Below are positions 6,880 through 14,064 of a stretch of DNA of 20,947 bases, piece by piece. Under the pieces are notes generated by a model. It was not told the origin of the DNA. It did not search any database and was given only the letters and a program-made list of their open reading frames with translations. The stretch's first letter is position 1, and each line of letters opens with the position of its first letter. A program made the translations under genes and the position numbers. Origin of the DNA: CAWDLX01 sp046728155 (GTDB lineage Bacteria; Actinomycetota; Actinomycetes; Mycobacteriales; Micromonosporaceae); NCBI GenBank assembly GCA_046728155.1, contig JBKPDY010000133.1:1-20947 (forward strand), in the 5' to 3' direction.

Positions 6880-7680
6880 CTACCACCACGAGTGAAGGTG
6901 GTGGACGGGCCCGTGGCCGCTGCCGACGGAGAGCCGGTCCGCCGCCGCCAACGCCCCGGTGAGGTAGGACTTGGCCGCCCGGATCGTGGAGATCCAGTCG
7001 TCGTACTTCGGCCGGAGGACGGCGATCGCGGACGAGAGCGTACACCCGGTGCCGTGGTCGCTCTTCGTCTCAACCCGCAGCCCACTCAGGCGTACGGGTG
7101 TCCGCGCGCCACGGTCGAGGAAGAAGTCCGGCGACTCGGGTCCACTCAGGTGGCCGCCTTTGAGCAGGACCGCGGGGCCAAGCGCGGCGAGCCTACCGAG
7201 CTGTGCTGCCATCTCGGGCTCGTCGGCCGCCGCCTCGACCCCCAGCAGATCGGCGGCTTCGGGGAGGTTCGGCGTGATGAGGTCCGCCACCGGGACCAGG
7301 ACATCGCGCAGGTGCCGGACCGCGTCGGCGGGCAGGAGCCGGTCACCACTCTTGGCGACCATCACGGGGTCCAGTACGACATAGGGTGGTCGCCTGGCCG
7401 TCAGTGTCCCGGCGACGACGTCGATGACGTCGGCCGTCGCGAGCATCCCGATCTTCACCGCGTCCACGCGAATGTCATCGAAGACCGCGGCGAGTTGCTC
7501 CTCGACAAACGCGGCCGGCACGGCGTGGACCGCCCGCACGCCGAGAGTGTTCTGAGCGGTGAGCCCGGTCAGGACCGACATGCCGTAGCCGCCAAGCGCC
7601 GAGAACGTCTTGAGATCGGCCTGTATGCCGGCGCCTCCGCTGGGATCGGAGCCGGCGATCGTCAGTACGTTGGGGATCAC
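6880..7680 (-). CDS. thiD: Hydroxymethylpyrimidine/phosphomethylpyrimidine kinase ThiD
   Basis: 266 aa from a GTG start with GGAGGG 7 nt upstream. It phosphorylates HMP to HMP-P and then HMP-PP, the pyrimidine half of thiamine. Ribokinase-fold signatures are intact: AGSDPSGGAGIQADLKT (9-25) for substrate binding, DPVMVAKSGDRLL (104-116), TPNLPEA (136-142), KGGH (174-177), and the anion-hole/catalytic DHGTGCTLSSA (208-218). Length is normal for a stand-alone ThiD. The start overlaps the transporter stop by 4 nt (GTGA), so translation is probably coupled. It is the last gene of the riboswitch-led operon; a CCACCAC/GTGGTGG hairpin (6883-6904) lies across its final codons. Confidence 0.95.
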   Translation of the reverse strand: MIPNVLTIAGSDPSGGAGIQADLKTFSALGGYGMSVLTGLTAQNTLGVRAVHAVPAAFVEEQLAAVFDDIRVDAVKIGMLATADVIDVVAGTLTARRPPYVVLDPVMVAKSGDRLLPADAVRHLRDVLVPVADLITPNLPEAADLLGVEAAADEPEMAAQLGRLAALGPAVLLKGGHLSGPESPDFFLDRGARTPVRLSGLRVETKSDHGTGCTLSSAIAVLRPKYDDWISTIRAAKSYLTGALAAADRLSVGSGHGPVHHLHSWW

Positions 7681-9014
7681 GACGCGACCCTCCGGGGGGT
7701 GAAGGCCAGGCTCACCAGGAACGCGACCAGGAACGAGAAGAGCGATGCCGACAGCCACGACGGCGGGGCGAAACGCAGCCACCCGTCGACGTTGTGCCAC
7801 AGCCGCGCCCACGACCCGATCGCCCCCGGGTTGACGAGCTGGTAGGCGACGAAGCCGAGCCCCCACGGCAGCAGCAGTCCGAAGCGCGACGGCGCCCGCT
7901 CGGACGAATCCCAGTCGCGCCAGCCGTGGTAGACGAAGTACTGCGCGGCGAACACGGCGAACAGCGGTACGAAGATGGAGCCGATCAGGTACAGGAAGTT
8001 GACGTACGCGGCGATGTCGACCACCAGCGCGAGCAGCGTCGCCGCGGCGCCGATGGCGATCGCGAGCAGGCGACGATCGGCTCGCGGTCGCAGATTCTGC
8101 ACCGACACGGCGGTCGAGTAGACGTTCGCGAACGACTCGTCCAGCTCCCGCAGGACCAGAATGCCGAAGGCGAGCCAGCCGACCGGTACTGCGATGAGCG
8201 CGGCGAACATCCCGTGCTCCGACGGATCGGCGCTCGCCACCGTACTGAAGGCGAGCAGGCCCAGGCCGTAACAGGCGATCTGCGACACCGAGTAGCCGAC
8301 GTACGACCCGGCGAAGGCCGACCCGGTCGACCGAGAGTGGCGCGAGTAGTCGGCGGCGAGCGGGATCCAGGAGACGGAGACGGCGATGACCAGGTCGACG
8401 CCGGCCCAGAACCCGGTGAACGTGCCGTGACTGAAGGACGGCAGCGGTTGGCGGAACAGTTGGACAAAAAGGTACGCCATCGCGGCGAAGACGGCTATCA
8501 ACGCGTACCGGCGGAGCATGCGCACCGAGCCGAGCGGCCACACCGCCATCACCGTGGTCACGACGCCGGCGATCAGCACGTACGGCCAGGTCGCGTGCCA
8601 CGGCAGCAGTAGGCTCGCCGCGGTGGAGATCACCACGAGCTCGAACACGGCCCAGCCGAGAACCTGGATCAGGTTCAGAATCGTTGGCAGGTAAGACAGT
8701 CGCGCCCCGAACAGCCCTCGCAGCAGGACCATGGCCGGCACCCCGCTACGGGCGCCGGCCACGTTGGCGAGCCCCAGTCCGATGGTGCCGACGAGAGTGC
8801 CGAATACGATCGCCGTGAACGCCGCCATGAACGACATGCCGTTGGCCACCACGAAGACGGCGGTCACCGGACCCAGCAGGCTCACGCCGAGGTTGCCCCA
8901 GAGCGCCGTCTGGTCCAGGAACCTCAGTGTGCGGGGCTGGGCGTCAACGAGCCGGCGCCCCGGCTCTGCGTGCTTGTCCACTGTGGATGTAATGACTACG
9001 GTGTCCGTACTCAA
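7677..9014 (-). CDS. cytX: NCS1-family permease, probable HMP (thiamine precursor) transporter CytX
   Basis: 445 aa from a TTG start with GGGAG 5-6 nt upstream, giving MSTDTVV at the N-terminus. The frame is open for 40 codons before it, but that stretch overlaps thiG, lacks an SD and is low-complexity Pro/Arg. About twelve hydrophobic segments run from residue 35 to the C-terminus. The first two helices carry the NCS1-type ALWGNLGVSLLGPVTAVFV, followed by GARSGVPAMVLLRGLFG in the next pair. NCS1 carriers move nucleobases, allantoin and related compounds with Na+ or H+. The CytX subgroup is recognised by its place in thiamine operons under TPP riboswitches, as here, and is assigned to hydroxymethylpyrimidine uptake. 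Cytosine uptake is the alternative. Confidence 0.85.
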   Translation of the reverse strand: MSTDTVVITSTVDKHAEPGRRLVDAQPRTLRFLDQTALWGNLGVSLLGPVTAVFVVANGMSFMAAFTAIVFGTLVGTIGLGLANVAGARSGVPAMVLLRGLFGARLSYLPTILNLIQVLGWAVFELVVISTAASLLLPWHATWPYVLIAGVVTTVMAVWPLGSVRMLRRYALIAVFAAMAYLFVQLFRQPLPSFSHGTFTGFWAGVDLVIAVSVSWIPLAADYSRHSRSTGSAFAGSYVGYSVSQIACYGLGLLAFSTVASADPSEHGMFAALIAVPVGWLAFGILVLRELDESFANVYSTAVSVQNLRPRADRRLLAIAIGAAATLLALVVDIAAYVNFLYLIGSIFVPLFAVFAAQYFVYHGWRDWDSSERAPSRFGLLLPWGLGFVAYQLVNPGAIGSWARLWHNVDGWLRFAPPSWLSASLFSFLVAFLVSLAFTPRRVAS

Positions 9015-9042
9015 CGTTTCTCCCTTCGGTAGACGACTGTCC

Positions 9043-9813
9043 TCATAGGACCGGCATGCCGGTGGTCGGGGAGGAGGCCTGGGCGTGATGCCGCTTAGGG
9101 ATCCGACCGGCCCGGTAGGCGAGCCGCCCCGCACGTACGGCGGCGGCCATCGCCTCGGCCATGAGCGCCGGCTCCTGAGCGCGCGTCACCGGCGAGGCCA
9201 GCAGCACCGCGTCGCAGCCCAGCTCCATCGCCAGCGCCGCGTCGGATGCGGTGCCGATTCCCGCGTCGAGCACGACGGGGACCGAGGCCTCAGCGACGAT
9301 CATCTCGATGTTGTGCTGGTTGAGGATCCCAAGGCCACTGCCGATCGGCGCGCCGCCTGGCATCACGGCGACACACCCGGCGCGCTGTAGACGGCGCGCC
9401 AGGATCGGGTCGTCGTTGGTGTAGGCGAACACCTGGAACCCATCAGCGACAAGCCTCTCCGCCGCGTCGACGAGCTCGACGGCGTCGGGCAGCACGGTGT
9501 GCTCGTCCGCCACGACTTCGAGTTTGATCCAGTCGGTGTTGAGCGCCTCGCGTGCCAGCTGGGCGGTGAGCACCGCCTCGCGGGCCGTCCGGCAGCCCGC
9601 GGTGTTGGGCAGCAGCCTGACCCCGAACCGCGCGACAACGTCCACAAGGGAGCCCGTGAGATTCGGGTCGGCCCGGCGCATCGACACCGTACACATCGAC
9701 GCTCTGGACGCCTGCAGGATCTCCTCGACCACCCGGATGCTCGGCGCGCCACCGGTGCCGATGATCAGCCGCGACTCCAGCTTCTCGCCGGCGAGCACCA
9801 ACGGATCGATCAT
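9043..9813 (-). CDS. thiG: Thiazole synthase ThiG
   Basis: 256 aa from the ATG at 9813, with GGAGG about 12 nt upstream inside a repeat element. It forms the thiazole phosphate of thiamine from DXP, dehydroglycine and the ThiS thiocarboxylate. Visible signatures: SRLIIGTGG (14-22), the Schiff-base lysine K97 in DWIKLEV (94-100), VFAYTNDDP (128-136), VMPGGAPIGSGLGI (150-163) and VVLDAGIGTASDAA after that. The length is standard. Dehydroglycine should come from ThiO, encoded two genes upstream. Its start codon overlaps the stop of a 37-codon ORF upstream by ATGA. It is 28 nt upstream of cytX. Confidence 0.96.
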   Translation of the reverse strand: MIDPLVLAGEKLESRLIIGTGGAPSIRVVEEILQASRASMCTVSMRRADPNLTGSLVDVVARFGVRLLPNTAGCRTAREAVLTAQLAREALNTDWIKLEVVADEHTVLPDAVELVDAAERLVADGFQVFAYTNDDPILARRLQRAGCVAVMPGGAPIGSGLGILNQHNIEMIVAEASVPVVLDAGIGTASDAALAMELGCDAVLLASPVTRAQEPALMAEAMAAAVRAGRLAYRAGRIPKRHHAQASSPTTGMPVL

Positions 9814-9923
9814 TCCCGCTCGCCTCCGCGCTCGTTGTGCACCTGCCACCCCACGAAGACGCTCCGCTTGTGCTCCTCGGGCCTGGCGGCCCTGCGATGC
9901 TCACTCGCTGTCGGCTCGCTCAT
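9810..9923 (-). CDS. Possible 37-aa small ORF formed by the repeat, coupled to thiG
   Basis: The ORF starts at ATG 9923, 6 nt after the thiS stop. GGGAGGGTGA at the end of thiS could serve as its SD. It ends in TGA overlapping the thiG ATG by 4 nt. The predicted peptide begins MSEPTASEHRRAA and ends SVFVGWQVHNERGGERE. The frame consists of the intergenic repeat, and a related frame (SVFVGWQLRNERGGE) precedes thiS. The copies differ at both silent and non-silent sites, so conservation may be of DNA, not peptide. It could simply keep ribosomes running through the repeat into thiG. No function can be named. Confidence 0.3.
   Translation of the reverse strand: MSEPTASEHRRAARPEEHKRSVFVGWQVHNERGGERE
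9814..9923 (-). repeat. Intergenic repeat copy A (between thiS and thiG)
   Basis: Read on the minus strand, it starts with GAGCCGACAGCGAGTGAGCA, includes GCGGAGCGTCTTCGTGGGGT, and ends with GCGCGGAGGCGAG just before the thiG ATG. Near-identical modules occur before thiS and before the glutaredoxin-like gene. The GGAGGCGAG at its downstream end is the thiG ribosome binding site. Confidence 0.85.
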
Positions 9924-9929
9924 TCCGGC

Positions 9930-10130
9930 TCACCCTCCCTGTACTGCGGTGAGCAGCTCGACGGCCTGCCCGTCGTGCAACACGAGATCGGCCCAGGTCG
10001 ACCGCGGCGCGACCGCGCCGTCGACGGCCGCCGCCACTCCCTGGTCCGAGCGCATCCGGGCGGCAATCAGTTTCGCCAGGGATATGCGGTCGGGCCACTC
10101 TTCGGTCTCGCCGTTGACCGTCAGTGTCAT
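9930..10130 (-). CDS. thiS: Sulfur carrier protein ThiS
   Basis: 66 aa with a beta-grasp (ubiquitin-like) pattern: MTLTVNGETEEW at the start, VAAAVDGAVAPRSTW in the middle (32-46) and VELLTAVQGG at the end. The C-terminal Gly-Gly is the site that is adenylated and thiocarboxylated before sulfur is handed to ThiG. The length is typical. The ATG at 10130 has GGAGGCGAG just upstream, provided by repeat copy B; the open frame upstream of it is the repeat. It lies between thiO and thiG in the thiazole block of the riboswitch-led operon. The activating ThiF-type enzyme is not in the window. Confidence 0.95.
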   Translation of the reverse strand: MTLTVNGETEEWPDRISLAKLIAARMRSDQGVAAAVDGAVAPRSTWADLVLHDGQAVELLTAVQGG

Positions 10131-10260
10131 CTGCTCGCCTCCGCGCTCGTTCCGCAGCTGCCACCCCACGAAGACGCTCCGCATCGCTCCACGTCTCCGC
10201 TGGGGCCCCGGGAGAGGCCAAGCGGCCCCGCCATGCTCAATCGCTGTTGGCTCGTTCTCA
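10131..10260 (-). repeat. Intergenic repeat copy B (between thiO and thiS)
   Basis: On the minus strand it begins at the thiO stop with the degenerate ACGAGCCAACAGCGATTGAG. It then carries GCGGAGCGTCTTCGTGGGGT and ends in GAGCGCGGAGGCGAG before the thiS ATG. It is the most diverged at its 5' part and almost identical to copy A over the last ~50 bp. It supplies the thiS SD. Confidence 0.8.
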
Positions 10261-11406
10261 TGTGGACACCTCTTGCCGTACTCCCCCGGCGACCGCGGCA
10301 CGGCCCGGATCGAACGGCGCGATGACCTCGCTGGCGTAGCCGTCGGCCACCAGCCGCGCGATCTCATCGGCGGTGACCGGAGCGAGCAGGACCCCGTTGC
10401 GGTAGTGGCCGGTCGCGATCACGAGCCCTTCAACGCCGGACCGGCCGAGCAGCGGCGCGTTGTCCGGAGAACCGGGCCGCGCGCTCGTACTGACCTCGAC
10501 GAACTCGACCTCACTGAGTTCCGGCACGAGGGCCTGGGCGTCGCGCAGGAGGTCGTACACCGCGCCCGCGCGGGCCCGCAGATCGAACCCGGCCTCCTCG
10601 CTCGACGCTCCGACGATCAGCTCGCCGTTTTCGCGCGGTACCAGGTAGACCGGGTTGCTCCGTACCGATCCCCGGACCACACGCCTGATGACCGGACGAT
10701 CGACGCGCAGGCGTAGCGTCTGGCCCTTCACCGGCCGGACCGGGACCGCGACGTTGGCTGGCGCCACCTCCCGCGACCACGCTCCGGCCGCCAACACCGT
10801 TATGCCCGCCCGCAGCGCTCGACCGCTGGCGCAGGTGACCCCGACCGCGCTCCCGGCGTTCACATCGATGCTCGTCACGCGTTCGCCGACCAGCTGGACA
10901 TTCCGCCCGCGGACGACCGCCAGCAGCGCGGCGACCAGAGCCCGGTTGTCGACCTGGTGATCGTCCTCAGCGAAGACCCCGCCCGGAAGGGCGGTCGCGA
11001 GCGCCGGCTCCAACTCGCGGAGCTCACGTCCGGTCAACAGCTGCGACCGAACCCCGAGCGAGTGTTGAAACGCTTGCAGGGCACGGATATCAGCAAGGTC
11101 GGTGGCGTCCCAGGCGGCGTGCAGAGTACCTGAGGGCCGGTATCCAATGGCCCGCCCCGATTCCGCCTCCAACTCCGCGGTGAACGCCGGATAACGCCGC
11201 GCCGACTCGACGTTGAGCCCGAGCAGATCCCGTCCCTCGTAATGCAGCTCGGTCACCGGCGCGAGCATGCCGGCGGCGGTATGTGAGGCGCCGGTACCGG
11301 GTGCCGGGTCAACCACGCTGACCAGCAGGCCACGCTGAGCGCAGCGCCATGCGATGGACAGGCCGATGACGCCACCACCCACGACGATCACGTCCGGGTT
11401 CGCCAT
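10258..11406 (-). CDS. thiO: Glycine oxidase ThiO (FAD-dependent)
   Basis: 382 aa from the ATG at 11406, with GAGGAGGCGAG directly upstream. It oxidises glycine to dehydroglycine (imine) for the thiazole ring. The N-terminal Rossmann FAD motif is VIVVGGGVIGLSIAW (6-20) followed by VSVVD; HTAAGMLAP near residue 43 is the typical flavin-contacting segment. The C-terminal part has RPVKGQTLRLR, YLVPRENGELIVGASSEEAGFD, RPGSPDNAPLLGRS and the closing ATGHYRNGVLLAPVTADEIARL, all as in DAO-family glycine oxidases. Length is normal. It is the first gene after the TPP riboswitch, and its SD can be sequestered by the leader. Confidence 0.95.
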   Translation of the reverse strand: MANPDVIVVGGGVIGLSIAWRCAQRGLLVSVVDPAPGTGASHTAAGMLAPVTELHYEGRDLLGLNVESARRYPAFTAELEAESGRAIGYRPSGTLHAAWDATDLADIRALQAFQHSLGVRSQLLTGRELRELEPALATALPGGVFAEDDHQVDNRALVAALLAVVRGRNVQLVGERVTSIDVNAGSAVGVTCASGRALRAGITVLAAGAWSREVAPANVAVPVRPVKGQTLRLRVDRPVIRRVVRGSVRSNPVYLVPRENGELIVGASSEEAGFDLRARAGAVYDLLRDAQALVPELSEVEFVEVSTSARPGSPDNAPLLGRSGVEGLVIATGHYRNGVLLAPVTADEIARLVADGYASEVIAPFDPGRAAVAGGVRQEVST

Positions 11407-11410
11407 CTCG

Positions 11411-11438
11411 CCTCCTCGGCACGGGCGTACCGATGAGG
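11411..11438 (-). promoter_or_regulatory. SD-sequestering hairpin downstream of the riboswitch
   Basis: On the minus strand CCTCATCGG (11438-11430) can pair at 8 of 9 positions with CCGAGGAGG (11419-11411), which contains the thiO SD. The ATCGG part can alternatively pair with CCGAT (11459-11455), which belongs to the 3' strand of riboswitch stem P1. With TPP, P1 forms and the SD is masked; without TPP, ATCGG is held by CCGAT and the SD is free. The pairings are seen; the switching is inferred. Confidence 0.55.
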
Positions 11439-11450
11439 TGGCTGGAGAAA

Positions 11451-11555
11451 GTTGATCGGCTTCCTGCGCCGGCATTACCCGGATCAGGTTCTACGGTCGG
11501 CGGCTCCCCAGCTGCCCTCTCAGCCCGGTCCACCGGGCTCCCGCGCGCCGTCAAC
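11451..11555 (-). promoter_or_regulatory. TPP riboswitch (THI element) leading thiO-thiS-thiG-cytX-thiD
   Basis: On the minus strand the conserved THI-box core is intact. A hairpin AGCCCGG-TGGA-CCGGGCT runs into CTGAGAGGG. These are followed by GAACCTGATCCGGGTAATGC and CGGCGCAGGA. P1 can be drawn as GTTGA-CGGC (5') with GCCG-A-TCAAC (3'), setting the outer limits used here. It lies 45 nt upstream of the thiO ATG. Its strand shows that it controls the minus-strand operon and not thiE. Confidence 0.96.
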
Positions 11556-11557
11556 CA

Positions 11558-11583
11558 TACCCCGCGTGCCGGCTTGCGGGGTA
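11558..11583. promoter_or_regulatory. 26-bp palindrome in the thiO/thiE divergent promoter region
   Basis: TACCCCGC (11558-11565) and GCGGGGTA (11576-11583) are perfect inverse complements around a 10-nt spacer containing GCCGGC. Overall 11 of 13 positions are symmetric. It lies between the riboswitch 5' end and the thiE start and touches the putative thiE -10. It could be a shared operator. No regulator is identified. Confidence 0.45.
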
Positions 11584-11587
11584 GCGT
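11582..11587 (+). promoter_or_regulatory. Possible -10 element (TAGCGT) of thiE
   Basis: TAGCGT fits TANNNT and ends 8 nt before the thiE ATG, which would leave little or no leader. The nearby AGGGA could still act as an SD on a slightly longer transcript. Confidence 0.3.
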
Positions 11588-11595
11588 CAGGGATC

Positions 11596-12252
11596 ATGAC
11601 GTCCTCCGCCCGGGCCGCCCTGGGCCGTTCCCGGCTCTACCTGTGTACCGACGCCCGCCGGGACCGCCGCGATTTGGCCGACTTCCTCGACTCCGCGCTC
11701 GGCGGCGGCGTGGACATCGTCCAACTGCGGGAGAAGGGCCTCGAGGCCCGCGATGAGCTGCGCCTTCTCGAGGTGTTCGCGGCGGCGGCAGAGCGCCACG
11801 GCCGGCTCTGGGCGGTCAACGATCGGGCCGATATCGCGCGGGCAGCCGCGGCCCCGGTGCTGCATCTCGGCCAGGACGACCTCGCCGTACCTGTCGCGCG
11901 CGACATTCTCGGCGACGACGTCATCATCGGTCGGTCGACCCATTCGCCGGCCCAGTTCGACGCCGCGCTCATCGAGGCCGGAGTCGACTACGTCTGTGCC
12001 GGGCCGACCTGGACCACACCGACCAAGCCGGGCCGGCCGGCGGCCGGCCCGGCGCTGCTTCGGCACGCGTCCACCACCGCCCACGACTCACGTCCCTGGT
12101 TCGCCATCGGCGGTATCGAGGACCTCGACCGGCTCGATGAGGTGATCGCCCTGGGCGCCCGACGCGTGGTGGTCGTGCGAGCGATCACCAACGCCGACGA
12201 CCCGGAGGCCGCGGCCCGCGCCTTCGCCGACCGGCTCGCCCGCACCCCGTAA
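11596..12252 (+). CDS. thiE: Thiamine-phosphate synthase ThiE
   Basis: 218 aa TIM-barrel enzyme joining HMP-PP and thiazole phosphate to thiamine phosphate. Motifs: LYLCTDAR (14-21), GVDIVQLREKG (38-48), AVNDRADIA (73-81), LHLGQDDL (89-96), IGRSTHSPAQ (111-120), YVCAGPTWTTPTKPG (132-146) and WFAIGGI, all as in the family. The ATG at 11596 has CAGGGA 4-5 nt upstream. The frame is open further upstream but only through the antisense of the riboswitch, so a longer protein is rejected. It is transcribed away from the riboswitch-led operon and shows no TPP element of its own. It converges with the secreted nuclease gene. Confidence 0.95.
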   Translation: MTSSARAALGRSRLYLCTDARRDRRDLADFLDSALGGGVDIVQLREKGLEARDELRLLEVFAAAAERHGRLWAVNDRADIARAAAAPVLHLGQDDLAVPVARDILGDDVIIGRSTHSPAQFDAALIEAGVDYVCAGPTWTTPTKPGRPAAGPALLRHASTTAHDSRPWFAIGGIEDLDRLDEVIALGARRVVVVRAITNADDPEAAARAFADRLARTP

Positions 12253-12307
12253 ACCGCGGGGCCGGGTCAAATCGGGATCCCCTACGGCGGACCGCGGGCT
12301 CCCCACC

Positions 12308-13243
12308 TCAGCGCCTGACCGTCGCGGTGGCCCACAACGCCTTGTGGTCGGATAGGCCGTCGGCGATGCCCTCCGCGTGCGCAACGGTCGACGACCAGCC
12401 CCCATCCAACAGGAAGATGTAGTCGTACTTGTGTACGCCGTACGTGGCCTCGTTGACGGCCGGCCGGCCCGGGCAGCCTGCCGCCTCGCGGAAGATTCCG
12501 GTGTCCGGCCGGTAGCACCCGCTGTACATGGGATTCAGCCGTGGATCAGCCGGATCAGTGTTGAAGTCACCAGCGAGAAGCACAGCGTCACCAACGGTGA
12601 GTCGACGGAGGATGCCGGCGACCGCTGCCACCTGCGCCGCGATGTTTCCCACGTAGTTCGAGATGTGGGTGACACATACGATCAGGCGCGGCTGTTGGGT
12701 TCTCAGGCACACGAGGCGACGGGTCTCGTCGCCAGCCGGGTTCGGCAGGTTCCAACCGCCGACGAGGGTGGCATTCGCCGCCCGGACGAGGATCGCATTC
12801 CCGTATCTGGAACCGTTGTGGCATGTTGGGCCGGTCGGGTCGAACCGGCCGTGGTAGAGCACAAGGTCGGTGCGAAGCCGGGCGAACTGGTTCTCGCAAA
12901 CCTCATTGAGCGTGACCGCGAACGGCCTTCTCGCATCGATCGCGTCCTCGAGTCTGGTGACGACCTGGAGACCGCCCCGGTTGCACGCGTTCCCGCAGAG
13001 GTTGAACTGAAGGAAGGTCTGGAGGTCGCCTGTCGCGTCAGCGGGACCGGACAGCGCCAGCGCCGCGACCACCGTGGCAGCGATGGCCAGCAGTCGCACC
13101 CACGTGGCCCGTCGGGGCTCGGGTGATCGGCGAACCCAGCGGCGAAGATCGCCGTCACCGTACAGAACACGACGGCTGGTGTCGCCTTCCGTACCACGAT
13201 GGTGATCTTGGAGGGGCGCGCCGCCGCTCATCTGGGCGTCCAT
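12308..13243 (-). CDS. Secreted endonuclease/exonuclease/phosphatase (EEP, DNase I-fold) family protein
   Basis: 311 aa if started at the ATG 17 nt after the uppS stop. This ATG has no good SD, and a start nearer residue 49 is possible. A signal-peptide-like segment at 49-70 (WVRLLAIAATVVAALALSG, then ADA) points to export. The EEP fold signatures follow: QFNLCGN (N81), TLNEVCE (metal-binding E114), YGNAILVR, CVTHIS (H193), LLAGDFNTDP (D226, N228), KYDYIFL and LSDHKALWA (D299, catalytic H300). Eight cysteines, all after the signal segment, fit disulfides in an exported protein. The family includes DNases, phosphodiesterases and sphingomyelinases, so the substrate is unknown. It appears to be the last gene of the phoH-uppS operon, an odd partner for lipid-carrier synthesis. 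Confidence 0.8.
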   Translation of the reverse strand: MDAQMSGGAPLQDHHRGTEGDTSRRVLYGDGDLRRWVRRSPEPRRATWVRLLAIAATVVAALALSGPADATGDLQTFLQFNLCGNACNRGGLQVVTRLEDAIDARRPFAVTLNEVCENQFARLRTDLVLYHGRFDPTGPTCHNGSRYGNAILVRAANATLVGGWNLPNPAGDETRRLVCLRTQQPRLIVCVTHISNYVGNIAAQVAAVAGILRRLTVGDAVLLAGDFNTDPADPRLNPMYSGCYRPDTGIFREAAGCPGRPAVNEATYGVHKYDYIFLLDGGWSSTVAHAEGIADGLSDHKALWATATVRR

Positions 13244-13260
13244 TGTGGACTACCGCATCG

Positions 13261-14064
13261 CTAGCGCGGGGCGACGGGGTTGGGGACGGCACCGCCGTAG
13301 CGGCGGTCGCGCTGGGCGTAGAGCTCGCAGGCGTACCAGAAGTGGCGGCGGTCGAAGTCCGGCCAGAGCGTATCGAGGAAGATCATCTCGGCGTAGGCCG
13401 ACTGCCAGAGCATGAAGTTGGATATCCGTTGCTCTCCCGACGGGCGCAGGAACAGATCGACCTCGGGCACTTCCGGGTGGTAGAGGTAATGCGGGAACAG
13501 CTTCTCGGTGACCTTCTCCGGATCGAGGACGCCGGCCGCCACGTCCCGGGCGATCGCCGCCGCCGCGTCGGCGATCTCCGCCTGACCGCCGTAGTTGACG
13601 CAGAACTGCAAGGTCATCGTCGAGTTTCCGGCCGACATCCGCTCGGCGGTCTCCAGTTCGTGGATCACGCTCTTCCACAGGCGCCCCGGTCGACCGGACC
13701 AGACCACTCTCACCCCGAGGTCGATTAGCTGATCACGGCGCCGCCGGATCACGTCGCGGTTGAAGCCCATCAGGAAGCGGACCTCCTCCGGCGAGCGCTT
13801 CCAGTTCTCGGTGGAGAAGGCGTACGCCGACAGGTACGGGACGCCCAGCTCGATCGCGCCCTCGATGGTGTCGAAGAGCGAGTACTCGCCTTGCTCGTGT
13901 CCCTTCGTTCGGGGCAGGCCCCGCTCCTTCGCCCACCGACCGTTGCCGTCCATCACGATGGCGACGTGTCTAGGCAGGACTGCGGCCGGCAACTGGGGTG
14001 GCCGCGCGCCCGACGGATGCGGTGTCGGAGCCGCCACCGGTCCGCGGCGCCTGAACGACGGCAT
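13261..14064 (-). CDS. uppS: Isoprenyl transferase (cis-prenyl diphosphate synthase) UppS
   Basis: 267 aa from the ATG at 14064, with GGAG 5 nt upstream; the start shares one base with the recO stop (TGATG). It condenses isopentenyl diphosphate into the polyprenyl carrier used for peptidoglycan and other wall glycans. Motifs: HVAIVMDGNGRWA (33-45, catalytic D39), AYAFSTENWKRS (80-91) and the C-terminal VDLFLRPSGEQRISNFMLWQ (202-221) followed by YAEMIF. The length and position next to recO match mycobacterial Rv2361c, the decaprenyl diphosphate synthase. The N-terminal ~25 residues are Pro/Arg-rich and specific to this group. Product chain length cannot be read from the sequence. Confidence 0.95.
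   Translation of the reverse strand: MPSFRRRGPVAAPTPHPSGARPPQLPAAVLPRHVAIVMDGNGRWAKERGLPRTKGHEQGEYSLFDTIEGAIELGVPYLSAYAFSTENWKRSPEEVRFLMGFNRDVIRRRRDQLIDLGVRVVWSGRPGRLWKSVIHELETAERMSAGNSTMTLQFCVNYGGQAEIADAAAAIARDVAAGVLDPEKVTEKLFPHYLYHPEVPEVDLFLRPSGEQRISNFMLWQSAYAEMIFLDTLWPDFDRRHFWYACELYAQRDRRYGGAVPNPVAPR

Noticed and set aside
6883..6904. Perfect CCACCAC/GTGGTGG hairpin at the thiD 3' end
   Set aside because: It lies within the last thiD codons (a His/Trp-rich end) and has no T tract; it may assist termination but cannot be separated from coding constraint.
6880..8601. 573-aa frame that appears to fuse a membrane-like protein to ThiD
   Set aside because: The N-terminal half is an antisense-like Arg-rich shadow of the cytX gene in another frame; the real thiD start is the GTG at 7680 with an SD.
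10131..10367. N-terminal extension of thiS by about 79 codons
   Set aside because: ThiS is about 66 aa, and the extension is the intergenic repeat plus the end of thiO.
11452..11595. N-terminal extension of thiE by 48 codons
   Set aside because: This frame is the antisense of the TPP riboswitch; family alignment supports the ATG at 11596.
12253..12307. Possible terminator between thiE and the nuclease gene
   Set aside because: CCGCGG arms are only 6 bp around a loop of more than 30 nt; too weak to list as a terminator.
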